A program made the position numbers and the translations under genes. From Triglochin maritima (lineage: Eukaryota; Streptophyta; Magnoliopsida; Alismatales; Juncaginaceae), in NCBI GenBank assembly GCA_963682175.1, contig OY821777.1:4791501-4855500 (forward strand): a DNA stretch of 64,000 nt, in the 5' to 3' direction. How positions within the stretch are numbered: position 1 is the stretch's first letter; every line of letters starts with the position of its first letter. Shown here piece by piece: positions 53,362-64,000 of this stretch. The notes under the pieces were generated by a model. The model saw nothing but the letters and a program-made list of their open reading frames with translations. It had not been told where the DNA came from and did not search any database.

Positions 53362-56300
53362 ATGGGAGGTCGGCGTGTGTGCGAGGTGTTGGGCGAATTA
53401 GGGTTAGGAGGGCACCAAACCCTCGATCCTGACAGCTTCGAGTGGCCCTTCCAGTATGACGACCTCTCTCCTCTCCTCGACTGGATCTGCTCCACTCTCC
53501 GCCCCTCCAACGTCCTCTCCCTCACCGATCTCGCGCAGTAACTAACGCCATTCCTTTCCATTCTCTTTCTTCCCCCGATTTTGTCTGGTTTGGTCTGATC
53601 TTGATTCGGTTCTCGTTGTCTGTTTTTCAGGTACGAGCAGTTGGTCCACGAGGGCAAGTTGCTCGAGGTATTCGATTTTGGTTCGATTTGATTCGTCAAA
53701 ATCCCACCTCTTTACTGCATCAAATAGTGTTTATTGGACTTTCTGTGTGAATTATATTTGATTTTATACACCAAAATGTCACATTTTTACTGCTTTCTCT
53801 TGTGTTTTTTGGAGCTCCTATGTGAATGGTAAGTACTTTATCAATGTCAGGCAGTTGACATATCGGGTTCGTTTGGATCACATTAGGATAATTTGATTTA
53901 CAATTGACTTAATTGACATCTAAAAGCTCAGAGTCTTCCTACTAAGGCCAGAGTACGTGTTGGAATTGATTCTGATATTTAGTCAGATTTCAGAATAGTG
54001 ATTAATCAAAATGTAATTCCAAATAGATACATAATTTTGTTGTAGTCTGGTCTAGATTGGATATAGTTACAATTAATGCAGAATTAGGTTGTTTGGTGCC
54101 CCCAAAATGTGACACTCTCCTGAATAAACTAGCTTGTGTGCAAGTTCCATGTGGAAATTCAGTTGCTTCACTGCGTCTCTGAAATCCAAGTAATTAGATG
54201 AGACGTAGATAATACTCTGTTACAGAGTCGTCTACGTGTATGCTCTTCAATGAACGAGAGACTACGTGGTTTGGTTTATGCAATGCTACCTTTTCCACTT
54301 ACTTTTGGCAAAGCCAACCTATTTTTACATTATCGACACTTAGAACAAGGCCTCCTTTTAATGAAACAGCTACCAAGTGCTTCACGCAAACCATCATTTT
54401 GTTCGGGATCCTTACTCAGTAGAAGAAAAGGTAGAGATAAACTTGCAAGCCATATTTCTACCACGTTAACTGATTCCTTAATCGTCATGTGAAATTCAGT
54501 TGGAAGATTGTTCTTTAAAGTTCAAGTGTTTAGGTGGAAGATAGTAGGCATAATTGATTTTCTGCAGCAAACAATATATTATACAAGATCATGTTGTTTA
54601 TTACTCTGAAGTGCTCTATTTTTTCTCCTAAACTAGTGTTTAAGAAGCCCATGTGTAATTACGTTGTGGGTTTTGTTGGTTTCTTTTCTTATGGTTGTAT
54701 GTTACAATATGTAACACTCTAATGGTTTGTTTGGATAACAACATATGAGAGAAATGGAGAGAAAAGAAAGGAAAAGAAATATGTTTCTTTTCCTTTCTTT
54801 TCTCTTGTTTGGATACTCATCATAACAAATATGTCTCTCTCGTTTGGTTAACATCTTACGAGAGAAAAGAAAAGAAAAGAAACGTTCTAAAAGACCAAAA
54901 TATCTTTTATTTTGTATTATACTTTTGACTTACATCTTTCTACATTATTTTAATAACGTTCAGAACTATAAATTATTACAAATAAAAATATATCCACCAA
55001 ACTTGAAAATTTGAAGTCATACAAACTCAGAAATGTTGCAAACAAGGTAATATGCAAAATATTAAAAAAATATTTCTCATGTAAAATTAATTTGGATATA
55101 GATCTTAACCCATAAATAGGAATATATCAAATTTAAATCCTCAAAATTCGTAATAAATTAAAAAAAACACAAATTCTATTCCAACTCAAAATTTTCAATT
55201 GAAAGATTATAAAATAATACTACAAATGATTATAACATGATAGACATTTTCAACAATTTTCCTATCATAGTGTTAACAAAACTCATCTCGATCGGTGTAG
55301 ACTAGTTCAAATGGGAGTGAGAAATGAGAAGATGAGTGTGATGAAATATTAAGGTGGGGAAGAAAAGAAGGTAGAACGGTTGGGTGACGGAAGATGAAAC
55401 GATGAATGAGTATTTAGTTGTAGCAAATTAGGGTTTTTGGATAAGTTTTTTAAATAAGGGTATTTTAGTCACTAAAATATTATTTATTCACTTTCTATCC
55501 GTTTCTCTCAATTTCTCTCCAAAATTGCAGAGAAAGTTGAATTGAAATTTTGTATTATAACATTTCTTTTCTTTTCTTTTCTCTCCTTAAGTCGTTATCC
55601 AAACGAGGAAAAACCGAACTTTCTTTTCTTTTCTTTTCTCTCCTCAAGTTGTTAACCAAACATACCCTAAATATAGTCCCACATCGCCTAACAAGCAATT
55701 ATTTGGGTAGGCTATAAGTACATGCGTCTACTACCACAACGTCAGCCAACTTCAGTTTTTTGGCAACTTGGGAGAGTGTTATGGTACAGTGGGCTCATGG
55801 ATAATTGATCAAATTGGGATTTACGTTGGCCTTGGCAAGGGATGTTACACAACCACCCATTTTTTTGATATCCAACAATAGAGAAGAAAACTGTGCTCTT
55901 TGAAGAGTAAGGAACTCCCGATGAAGCTTTCATGGAGCGTCCACCTCCAGAACAATGATAAAACCTCATGTGATTATTTTCTTGGGTGATAGTTGTGACA
56001 GAGTTCTGCCTCTTATATATAGGCTCAATTTCTTCAACAACTCTTATAACCACTTTAAAAATTCAAGATCTTTCTAGCAAGCTCGTCAAACTTACCGATA
56101 AACTGATCTTATCAAACACAAATAAGTTGCCCCATTTCACAACTCACAACATGTATTGATTTCCTTCTTCTCTGCCTCTTCCATGAGAAAGTTGTCATAT
56201 AATTAATGTACAACTGAAAGGAAATGCAAATGAAGGACTTTGACATCTTGCTATTTTGGCAGTAGCTCAAAAGATAGAGTATTTTGATTTTTTGGCAGAT

Positions 56301-59300
56301 GTGACCAACATGTTAGTTATTTACTCTCTTTTTATTTATTTCGATAGCTGAAATTTTTTCTTCCTGTTTAAATGATGTTGCAGGGGAAAGACTTGGATTC
56401 TGCTTATGATAGTATTTCTGCCTTTTCAAGTAGGAGAGACAATCAGGAAGCAATTTTTGGAGCAGAAGAAAGATTAATAGATATTAGGTAATTCTTTTAA
56501 TTACCTTCATTATAAGATAGAGGTATTTCTGCAAGTATGTCTCCCTCAGACTTCAAGCCTTTCAAATATCATGGTAGAGGCTTTACATCTACGTGAAGAT
56601 TTAAAATTCGACCAACTAGTGACTAGTCGGTCGGCTCCAACTCTGCCAACCCAACTAATCCGACTAGTTAGCCCAATTAGCTTGATTAATTGCCGACTAT
56701 TCGCTAATCCGTCAATTTGAAACTAGCTGACTTTAAATCGCATCTAATTATATGCATTATAAGAAAGGTCAGAATAAGAACAAGGAAACAGTAGACATTC
56801 TTTTGACATCATTGCTGCAGACGTTTATTTTTGAAACAAATTTTGCTGAATTGCTGATTATTTTTAAATCTTTCGTTTACCACAAATTATGATATCTATT
56901 GGCAACTATCAGTATTTAGCCCTGTAAAAGGAAACAGAATTCAAAAGCTTTTGCATATTAATTACTCACATAATGTAGATATAAATCTGTAATGTTTCCT
57001 TCCCCTAATGAAGGCTCACTTATTATGAAAATTTATTTTCTTTCTGATTTTTATTGGAAATTTCAGCCACCTCTCTGCAGTAGTCTGCACCCTCTGATGA
57101 CCATGTTCCTTCATGTTAATCTAACCCCATGTATTCTGTTGTTTCCCTCATGTTAATCTAACCCCGTGTATTGTGTTGTTGCTAGGGAAGCAAAAATAGC
57201 CTATAAAGCAGAATCTCTTGAATTGCAAAAGCAACTTAAACATCTACAGTCCCAGTTTGATTTGCTTGCCAATCATAATTCTACACTGGTTCAGGGAAGG
57301 CGACCTCGGGTGGCAGCAACATCTGTTGTCAATGGTCAACTTGTAACTTTAGACGAGAGGCTTTCTGAAAGAAATCTGGAGGTAGATATTATGATGCCTA
57401 TTGTTCTGAAATAAAACTCAGAGACAAGAAAACTTCCCAAGTTCCAGAGTCATTGTGGACTTGTGTACTTATCAAATGAGACATGATTTCATCTACAATT
57501 CTTGAAAAGGCTATACTTGTTGATTCATTTTGCCAGTTTACCTTATATTATTGCTTATATTTAGTGATAATTATTGATAAGCAAAGAGCACGTTTGCTGA
57601 AGTAAATGTAGTGTAGATGCAGTTGTACACTGCAAAACAAAACAAGACATCTTCATAAGTAATCACAAACTACCAAATAGTTGATCTAGTGGTAGACAAA
57701 AACATCCATCTGCATGATTGGCTTTTAATGAATTTTTGGTTGCAAGCTTCTTTCTTTCTTTTCTTACATGTATACTGTTTGAGTTATAAATTTCAAGTTT
57801 ATTATAATTTTTCATATATCAGCCATCATCTGGGTTTTATATTGTTTTCCTTTCATCCTATTTTTTGAGTATTTAAATCTACATATCGTGTTTACCTCAA
57901 TCATCACCAAATTGTTTTATTTCACTAGATGAATGCTGTCCTAGGAAAGATATCTCGCACTGCACAAGATTTGGCTAACTACCATGCAGAAGATGGTACT
58001 TCGCTTATCTAATTTGTAATTCTCCTAGCTTTATTTTTAATTCACACATTTCTTTCATGTAATGTTCTTTACTTTATTTTGTTATGTGCTTTCATATTTG
58101 CACCTTTTTCATTTTTTTTTCCTGCACCATTGTACTTTAACAGAGGATGGCATATATTTAACTTATTCGGACTTCAGTTCCTTTTTGCTGGGAGATTCAT
58201 CCTGTGCAAAAGAATTGAGCCAGTGGTTTGAGAAGCAGTTTGAAACTGTAAGTATTCGAACTATGAATTATTTACTCCAAATGTCGCCAAACAGTAAAGG
58301 CCTATTTTGTATCTATGTCAATCCTTTGTTAGTGTGTTTGTTGTTGAATAACCAATTTTTCTGTTCAATTTTACGTAATCATAAGGTGCAAAACTTATTG
58401 TCCTTTCAGGAGCCATTTCGTCTTGTTGCTGAGGATGGAAAATCTAAGAGTTCTTGGGTGAGCGTGGATGACATTACAAATTGCATTGTACGAGGTGGTT
58501 GTTCTTCTAGTGACTTTATCACATAGACCCAACTTCTGTGGACTTTTTTGGTAATTTTATGTGATAGGTCTAGGAGAAAGAAGCTTCTATGTGCAAAAAT
58601 TAAATGCATATAGCTGATTTTTTTTCAATACATGTATCCAATTGGTCTGGGCTCCCTTGCAGTGGGTTGCTTTGGAAAATTAAACCATGATAATTAAAAT
58701 CTCAATGGACCTGTCAACTTGACAGGGGCAATGCCAAATCCATTCTTCATATAAGGAAGTTGTGAATCTTCAATCTTTTGTAGCATGGCATAAGATCTAA
58801 CATTGATGTGGCAATATGCTGTTCGTTAAGGAATCTGAATCTCAATAAAGTAATAGATTTCCAACTTTAGTGGAAAGTTGCTCAATATGTTGATTTGTAT
58901 TTGTTAGTGAGTTAAATGCCTTGGATCAGCTGACCTATTTGGGACTCCAAAGATGGGCTGGGATAATTGTCATTTCTCTTGGCTCTTCAAAGCCCGAGGG
59001 GATGTTGAGTTTTAGTGTACTTTCACAAAGACAAAATGACACCAACTTAGACAAAATGTCATTGATTAAAAAATGTACCTACATTGAAATTGATATTTCC
59101 ACTTTAAAATGGACCTCCGTCCTGAATGTGTGGCTCAGTTTGGCCAATTGTCTCATTTTTTCCACATCCAATTATAATACTATAAGGTAAATGCTAAAAG
59201 GAAAAAACAATCATGTAGAAGCTATCACATCAGTAGAGTATCAGTGAAGGCTGGACTCTTGCTATAGTTTACTAAGTGGTCACTTTCTTGTACTGAATAT

Positions 59301-62300
59301 TTTAATCATCTTTTATCCATTACAACTGATACCTGCTTAATTGTCACTGTTGAAGCAATAAGGCTAAAGCTAATATTATTGATGGTGCTTACAGAGTCAC
59401 GAGAGTTGTTCAATACTAATTTTTGGCTAATAATATTGGTGAAATGAGAAAATATATTAGTAGTTTCTGTTTCCTTGATCCTGCAGATCCAGAAAAATCT
59501 CGTCACCATACTCGGTTAGCTGAGTTGCAACGACTGCGATCCATGTTAGTATCCCTTTACATCCTGGTTACCATTTACTATTTTCTTAAGATGTTGCTTG
59601 CATTGTGAATATTCCAATGTACATAGCTATCATGACCTCATGAGTGTTAACTTGACAATTATGGTTCTTACCAATGAAGTTTTGTTAATATCCTTTTGTT
59701 GTATATTGCCTCTTTGAACATAATCTTTCTTCAATGTAACATGTTTTTTTTCCAGAAAAAAACTCATAATCTAATCCATGTTTCTGTAATTATATGTTTC
59801 TGTAGTGGCAACTTATCTGATGGTTGACTGGGTTATTGGCATTAAATAATTTATCCATCAGAAAGTAGACTGATTTGTTTTTTTGGGATTGACTATTACA
59901 TTCTTAGTGTTTTTTTCTCTCCCATTAATGTAATCCTTGATGGGATTTTTTTCGGCATTCTGTTATTTTGAGTCTTTTTGCTGAAAAATGTGGCTGGAAG
60001 TTGACTTGTGCCTTGGCTAATTAAAAGATTGATGAAGGAAGAGCTGTTTAACCCCAGACAACTTTTGCTAGATGTTCATACAGGTACCTGTGTCTCGTAG
60101 TTGATCACAAATTCAGATTAGAAATGCTGCAACTGACTATATAACCCCGGCCACATTAACATAGGATCATGCTATACTCTTTCAAACTAAAATTATTGTT
60201 TCATTTACTTTGTTTAGTTTGTCTGTTACCTGTTGTTTCACCTTTCATCATTGTCCTGATATTGAATTTGCTAAGAGAAGTTGTTGTGATGTTTAAAGTT
60301 TTGTTGCAGATGCCTACACATCTATATATATAAAAGGTTTTTATGTGATTAGCTTGTAACTTTTAAAAAAAGTTACTCTTACTAATGAATATCAAACAGC
60401 AACCTATTTAGGAGCATATTATTACTTGCTTAGCAGATACATTGGTAATGGTAGTCCATCTGGAATATTAAGAAAAAATAACGTCTGGAGAGTGAAATAT
60501 GAACTACATTGATGATTCTCGCAATCTCGCCGTTTCAGCAGTTATTATTCACGTAGGCAATATATTTAGATGAGAAAATCAGAAACAAGTGAGTTTTTTT
60601 TAAGTTAAACCATTTGTTTACCGATAAAAAAAAGGTTAAAACATTAGTAGAAGTATATATCTAAATATATTTTTTGTACTTGATACTTACTACAAATTTT
60701 CGTTTATCAAAGTTGAATTTTATCTGCTTGAAAATGGCATTCAAGAATATTTTTGTTTATCAAAGATTTGAATTTATCTGTTTGAAAATGGCATTTGGGA
60801 ATATTTTTGTTTCTGAGTTTTTTTTAACTTGCTTTACACTTAAATGAGTAATTTTGCAATTTTCATGCTTTCTTCATCTTTTGCATTTTTATTTTTATTT
60901 TTGCTCTTCTACATCTTTGTCTTCCACCAGTTGATTTGGGGTTTCTTTCACTACATCTTTTATGTTTCCTGTTTTCGTGATCCAAAGCTTTAAGTTAATT
61001 TTGTAATATTCAACATTGCTAGGTTGATGTGTATGTTCTTTTTTGTTCATTTTATGTCTCAGTATTTTTTAAAGTTCCACTGATGATGTTTACCTAATAT
61101 TTGTATTTCTGAATGAAATGCAACAGTTTTGGGACAAGTGAGAGACAGTGGGTAGAGAGCCAAGTTGAGAATGCCAGGCAGCAGGCTATTCTTTCGACAC
61201 TCAAATCTCAAATATCATGCGATGAGGCTCGTATTCACCGTGACATTCACACACTAAAGTACAACATCATGACTTTTTTTACATCTCCATTTTCTTCTGT
61301 TATAACTACTATCTGTGCTGGAGAAATCTATTTTATGAAATATAACTTTTTTCCTGAGTTTCTCCACATCTGCTTTCTAGAATTCCCATTGTGAAAGATG
61401 ATTTTATTTCTTGCTAGCCATATAAATGTACCAAAGTATTTATGGAACTCGTGTTTTTCACTTGCTGAAGAGCACTTTCAAAGTCTTTAGGTTCAAAACT
61501 GCTACACTTAGCGTCATGCCCCCTACAATTTTGGTTGAAGATATTAGCAACCTCTTTAACTGATAAAGAATTCCCCATTTCTCTTCTTGCTCATCATGAA
61601 AGGCAGGCAACATGTCAGAAACTGTGAGTATTGGATACTGCAGGAGATATGTGTGATAAAAATGACAATCTGCAGATGTGATGGTGTAGTGGTTTGCAAA
61701 AATAGCTGGTTTAAACCATTCATTGAAGGAAGGAAGCACTAGTATTTTAGTCAATGTAGTGTTTTTTTATTGGGTTCAATCAATGGCACCTTGTACGAAG
61801 TTCCATAATATGGGGGGTGGAAGTGCAACTTCGCTTTAAATTGATATTCTTCAACTTCTCCTTCAGGATAAACAAAGAAAGAAACACTTAATCATCATAT
61901 AAGAAACACTTAATATCCACGGACATGACTACAAGTACTACATGAAGACAGATGTATACTTATGTCACTCCTTAAATTATTTCTTAAAAAAATATTTAGT
62001 GTATCATATGGTTCTTTAAAGAACTTGTAAGCAATCAAATAATTTGCAGGCGGAAGTATTCAGAATTGAGCACTGAGCTTCTAAATATGTATTCGAAAGA
62101 GAAGAAGCTGCTATCTGAGGTAAGTGTTTAAGTCATCTGACCCTTGTCTAAGTCAAACTAGAGATATTGTTTTTCCCCTTTTGGTTATTTTTTAGGTCGT
62201 GTGTGTCGTATATGTTTTCATTCACATTTTTTGTTATTTGAGTAGTTAACTCCATAATTTATTATTATTTGATATTCTTATTTCCAATTCATTCTGGTTC

Positions 62301-63859
62301 ATAACATATACTATCCTTCTTACTGATCAAAATAAAGAAAGTGCAATCCTTATCGATACTTAATATCTTATTGTGATCTTAAAAACTGAGTGTTCCTCAC
62401 AAGGAAGTGTTTCAGCTGAATTTTCGGACTAATTAATTAATTCAAGCAAAATTAGCATATTGTTTCCTTCTGTATGAATACTGAATCATAAGATAATTAA
62501 CTCCAGGGAGGCAGGCAGAAAATGATCCTCATCCACATGGTTTCTAAGGTTTTTGTTTGCAAGAAAATAGTCCAGGAATGGAGAATCGGACAACTGAAAC
62601 TAACTTTTATGTGATTGGTTTGTTAAATGCTCTGGAAATGGATTTTTCTTACTTAAAATTTTGTACAAAACTACAAAAGGTAACTTCCCCAGTATCCCTA
62701 CTTGCCACTAATTCAAGAAAAAAAACTCCCCACTTCCTCACTAAAGCCATAGTAAGTTATGGAAAGTAAGAAGTACAAAAAGAAATGAGCTCCTCCGCTT
62801 CTAATTTATAGCCTTATTTAAACATGTCACCAAAATTTAAACTCATTTTCTTTTACTAAAACACCTAAAATTATGGCTTCTAATGTTCATGGACTTCCTC
62901 AAAATAATCACGGTAAAAGGAACCCACTTCCGTGCACATCATTGCTTATATAATGCTAAAAGAAAAGTGCAACCCTAGTGCACAAGGCTTCCCCACGAGG
63001 GTTGGGGGAGGGACATCAGGTATATTCTATGCAACCTTTCCCTTGTCTTTTTTTTTGCCTTGCGTAAGGTAGAAAAAAGTTGATCTTTTCTATGTAGTAA
63101 GTTGGTTCGGTCTTGACGAATGAAGCACAAATGTTTTCGCTGCTTTCATCAAATTGGTTATGTTGGGTTGAAACGGTGAATATCTTATTGTAATGATAAC
63201 TACCTTCATATGTGAAAACTCCTTTCACTTTCATACGTCTTCTCCCAAAAAAATTACAGGCTACTATTTGAAGGACCTGGTGTTGTGCATTTTTCTTATC
63301 TTCTAGCTCCTGTTTTTTTAATCCATTTTTTCATCTCTTATGCTGAACTTCTTTACAAACTCTCTTGTGCAACAATTCGTTTTGTGCATTTTTCTCTTTG
63401 CTTATATATCTTGAATGGAGTCAACTTTTGAAGAGATTGACATTTTAAAGTCTGGAAGACTCCAGATACACCGATAAAAAAAGGAAGACCCCAGATAGAT
63501 AATGGAGTAAATGTTTTTATTGGTGCTAAAGAATTCCATTCAGTAGTACTTGCTGCCATCTTCTTCTTGCACAAACCAACTCCCAAGTCCCCAATCAAAA
63601 CTCATAGACTGACAAATAAAAACTGTGTTTAGACATTTAGTGATGGTTTGTCATCGGACTTTCTTTATTGCAGATTATTCCTCATCTTTGTTCCGAGTTA
63701 GCTCAGCTTCAGGACACATACATATTGCAAGGTCCTTGCTTTTTTCATATTTATCTTGGGAATAATTAATTTGTAGTTGACTTCTCATAGTTTTGTATTC
63801 AGGAGATTATGATTTGAAAGTTTCACGTCAAGAATACTACATCAATCGGCAAAAAGCGG
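53362..63859 (+). CDS. AUG3: AUGMIN subunit 3 (AUG3), 5' part; frame broken in exon 10; continues past right edge
   Basis: Twelve exons are recognised: 53362-53537, 53631-53667, 56384-56487, 57186-57381, 57929-57995, 58144-58247, 58410-58494, 59487-59544, 61127-61258, 62050-62121, 63674-63732 and 63803-63859 (last two approximate). Landmarks match plant AUG3: [92 protein letters not shown] and [20 protein letters not shown]3 is a coiled-coil subunit of the augmin complex, which recruits gamma-tubulin to microtubule walls in spindle and phragmoplast. Exons 1-9 keep phase. Exon 10 is 72 nt where phase needs 70: two extra bases in AAAGAGAGAAGAAG (about 62096-62106) shift the frame, and exon 11 then hits TAG. 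As read, the product would stop near residue 350 of about 617. Either a recent lesion or a sequence error. Confidence 0.9.
54720..55670. mobile_element. Tourist-like MITE in AUG3 intron 2
   Basis: The inverted ends are tggtttgtttggataacaac...gagagaaaag on the left and the reverse complement of ctcaagttgttaaccaaaca on the right. They are flanked by TAA at 54720-54722 and 55668-55670. A three-base TAA duplication suits the PIF/Harbinger group. Each end is followed by further inverted and direct copies of the same terminus (54784-54890 and 55560-55620), so the ends are duplicated. The element is about 945 bp and AT-rich, with no gene. Confidence 0.55.
55676..55725 (+). promoter_or_regulatory. 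USE-like motif with downstream TATA-like sequence
   Basis: agtcccacatcgcc matches the plant U-snRNA upstream sequence element (RTCCCACATCG). It is followed about 20 bases later by ctataagtac. No recognisable snRNA follows, and the same string also occurs in plant retroelement ends, so function is doubtful. Confidence 0.3.
60700..60812. repeat. ~55-bp tandem duplication in AUG3 intron 8
   Basis: Two consecutive copies share tttatcaaag, gaat.ttatctg.ttgaaaa, tggcatt and gaatatttttgttt, with a few differences. Confidence 0.8.
62968..63050 (+). mobile_element. SINE fragment in AUG3 intron 10
   Basis: ctagtgcacaaggcttcccc, then gggttgggggagggacatca, then tatgcaacctttcccttg is a recognisable reverse-oriented plant SINE core (compare ...gtgcacaaggctcccgcc / ggtctggggagggtc / cgcagccttaccc). 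It is diverged and 5'-truncated. Confidence 0.5.
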
Positions 63860-64000
63860 TATGTGATATTGAGCAGTCATTTGACATACATCCATCTGTT
63901 AAGAATCAAAAATATCAGCAAATAGCTTTTTCTGGTTTCTTTTTTCTTTTGGTTGTTTAGAAATTGCAAGTTATCACATTCGGTTGATGTTAATTGCATT

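Noticed and set aside
58062..58526. 154-codon open frame as a separate gene
   Set aside because: It is AUG3 exons 6 and 7 read through the intron between them.

Overview
This is plant nuclear DNA, almost certainly from a eudicot. It is AT-rich, with GT-AG introns, dense MITE, Mutator-like and LTR remnants, and plant-specific gene families (inositol transporter, PFA-DSP phosphatase, GH17+X8 glucanase, AUGMIN subunit 3). I cannot name the species. No prokaryotic, organellar or viral block was seen. Gene models below were assembled by hand from splice sites, reading-phase continuity and remembered family sequence, so exon ends are predictions.

Layout. 1-5.7 kb: a minus-strand EamA/DMT (SLC35G-like) membrane transporter, running off the left edge. 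5.9-7.65 kb: a Mutator-like element carrying a FAR1-domain fragment and a 22-bp minisatellite. 8.1-10.4 kb: a second Mutator-like element with very long terminal inverted repeats. 11.0-16.5 kb: a minus-strand SLX9-like ribosome-biogenesis gene; its 5' intron holds a head-to-head U6 snRNA pseudogene pair and a SINE. 17.5-23.0 kb: a plus-strand inositol transporter (INT2 type), apparently a pseudogene through a frameshifting deletion. 24.0-26.6 kb: a minus-strand PFA-DSP phosphatase.

26.6-45.8 kb is gene-poor. It contains MITE-like elements, a perfect 2.04-kb solo LTR with target-site duplication (31.6-33.6 kb), a foldback element (34.2-34.9 kb) and one weakly supported minus-strand gene (42.35-44.37 kb). 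45.9-49.5 kb: a complete plus-strand glucan endo-1,3-beta-glucosidase with a C-terminal X8/CBM43 domain. 49.5-53.3 kb: MITE-rich spacer. 53.36 kb to the right edge: a plus-strand AUG3 gene, with twelve exons in the window; exon 10 carries a 2-base excess that breaks the frame.

The genes are independent housekeeping, transport and cell-wall functions; nothing suggests a cluster or co-operating system. The most unusual points are the two broken genes, the U6 pair joined at its 5' hairpin, a GC-rich captured coding fragment inside the inositol-transporter intron, and the 22-bp array held in perfect register.
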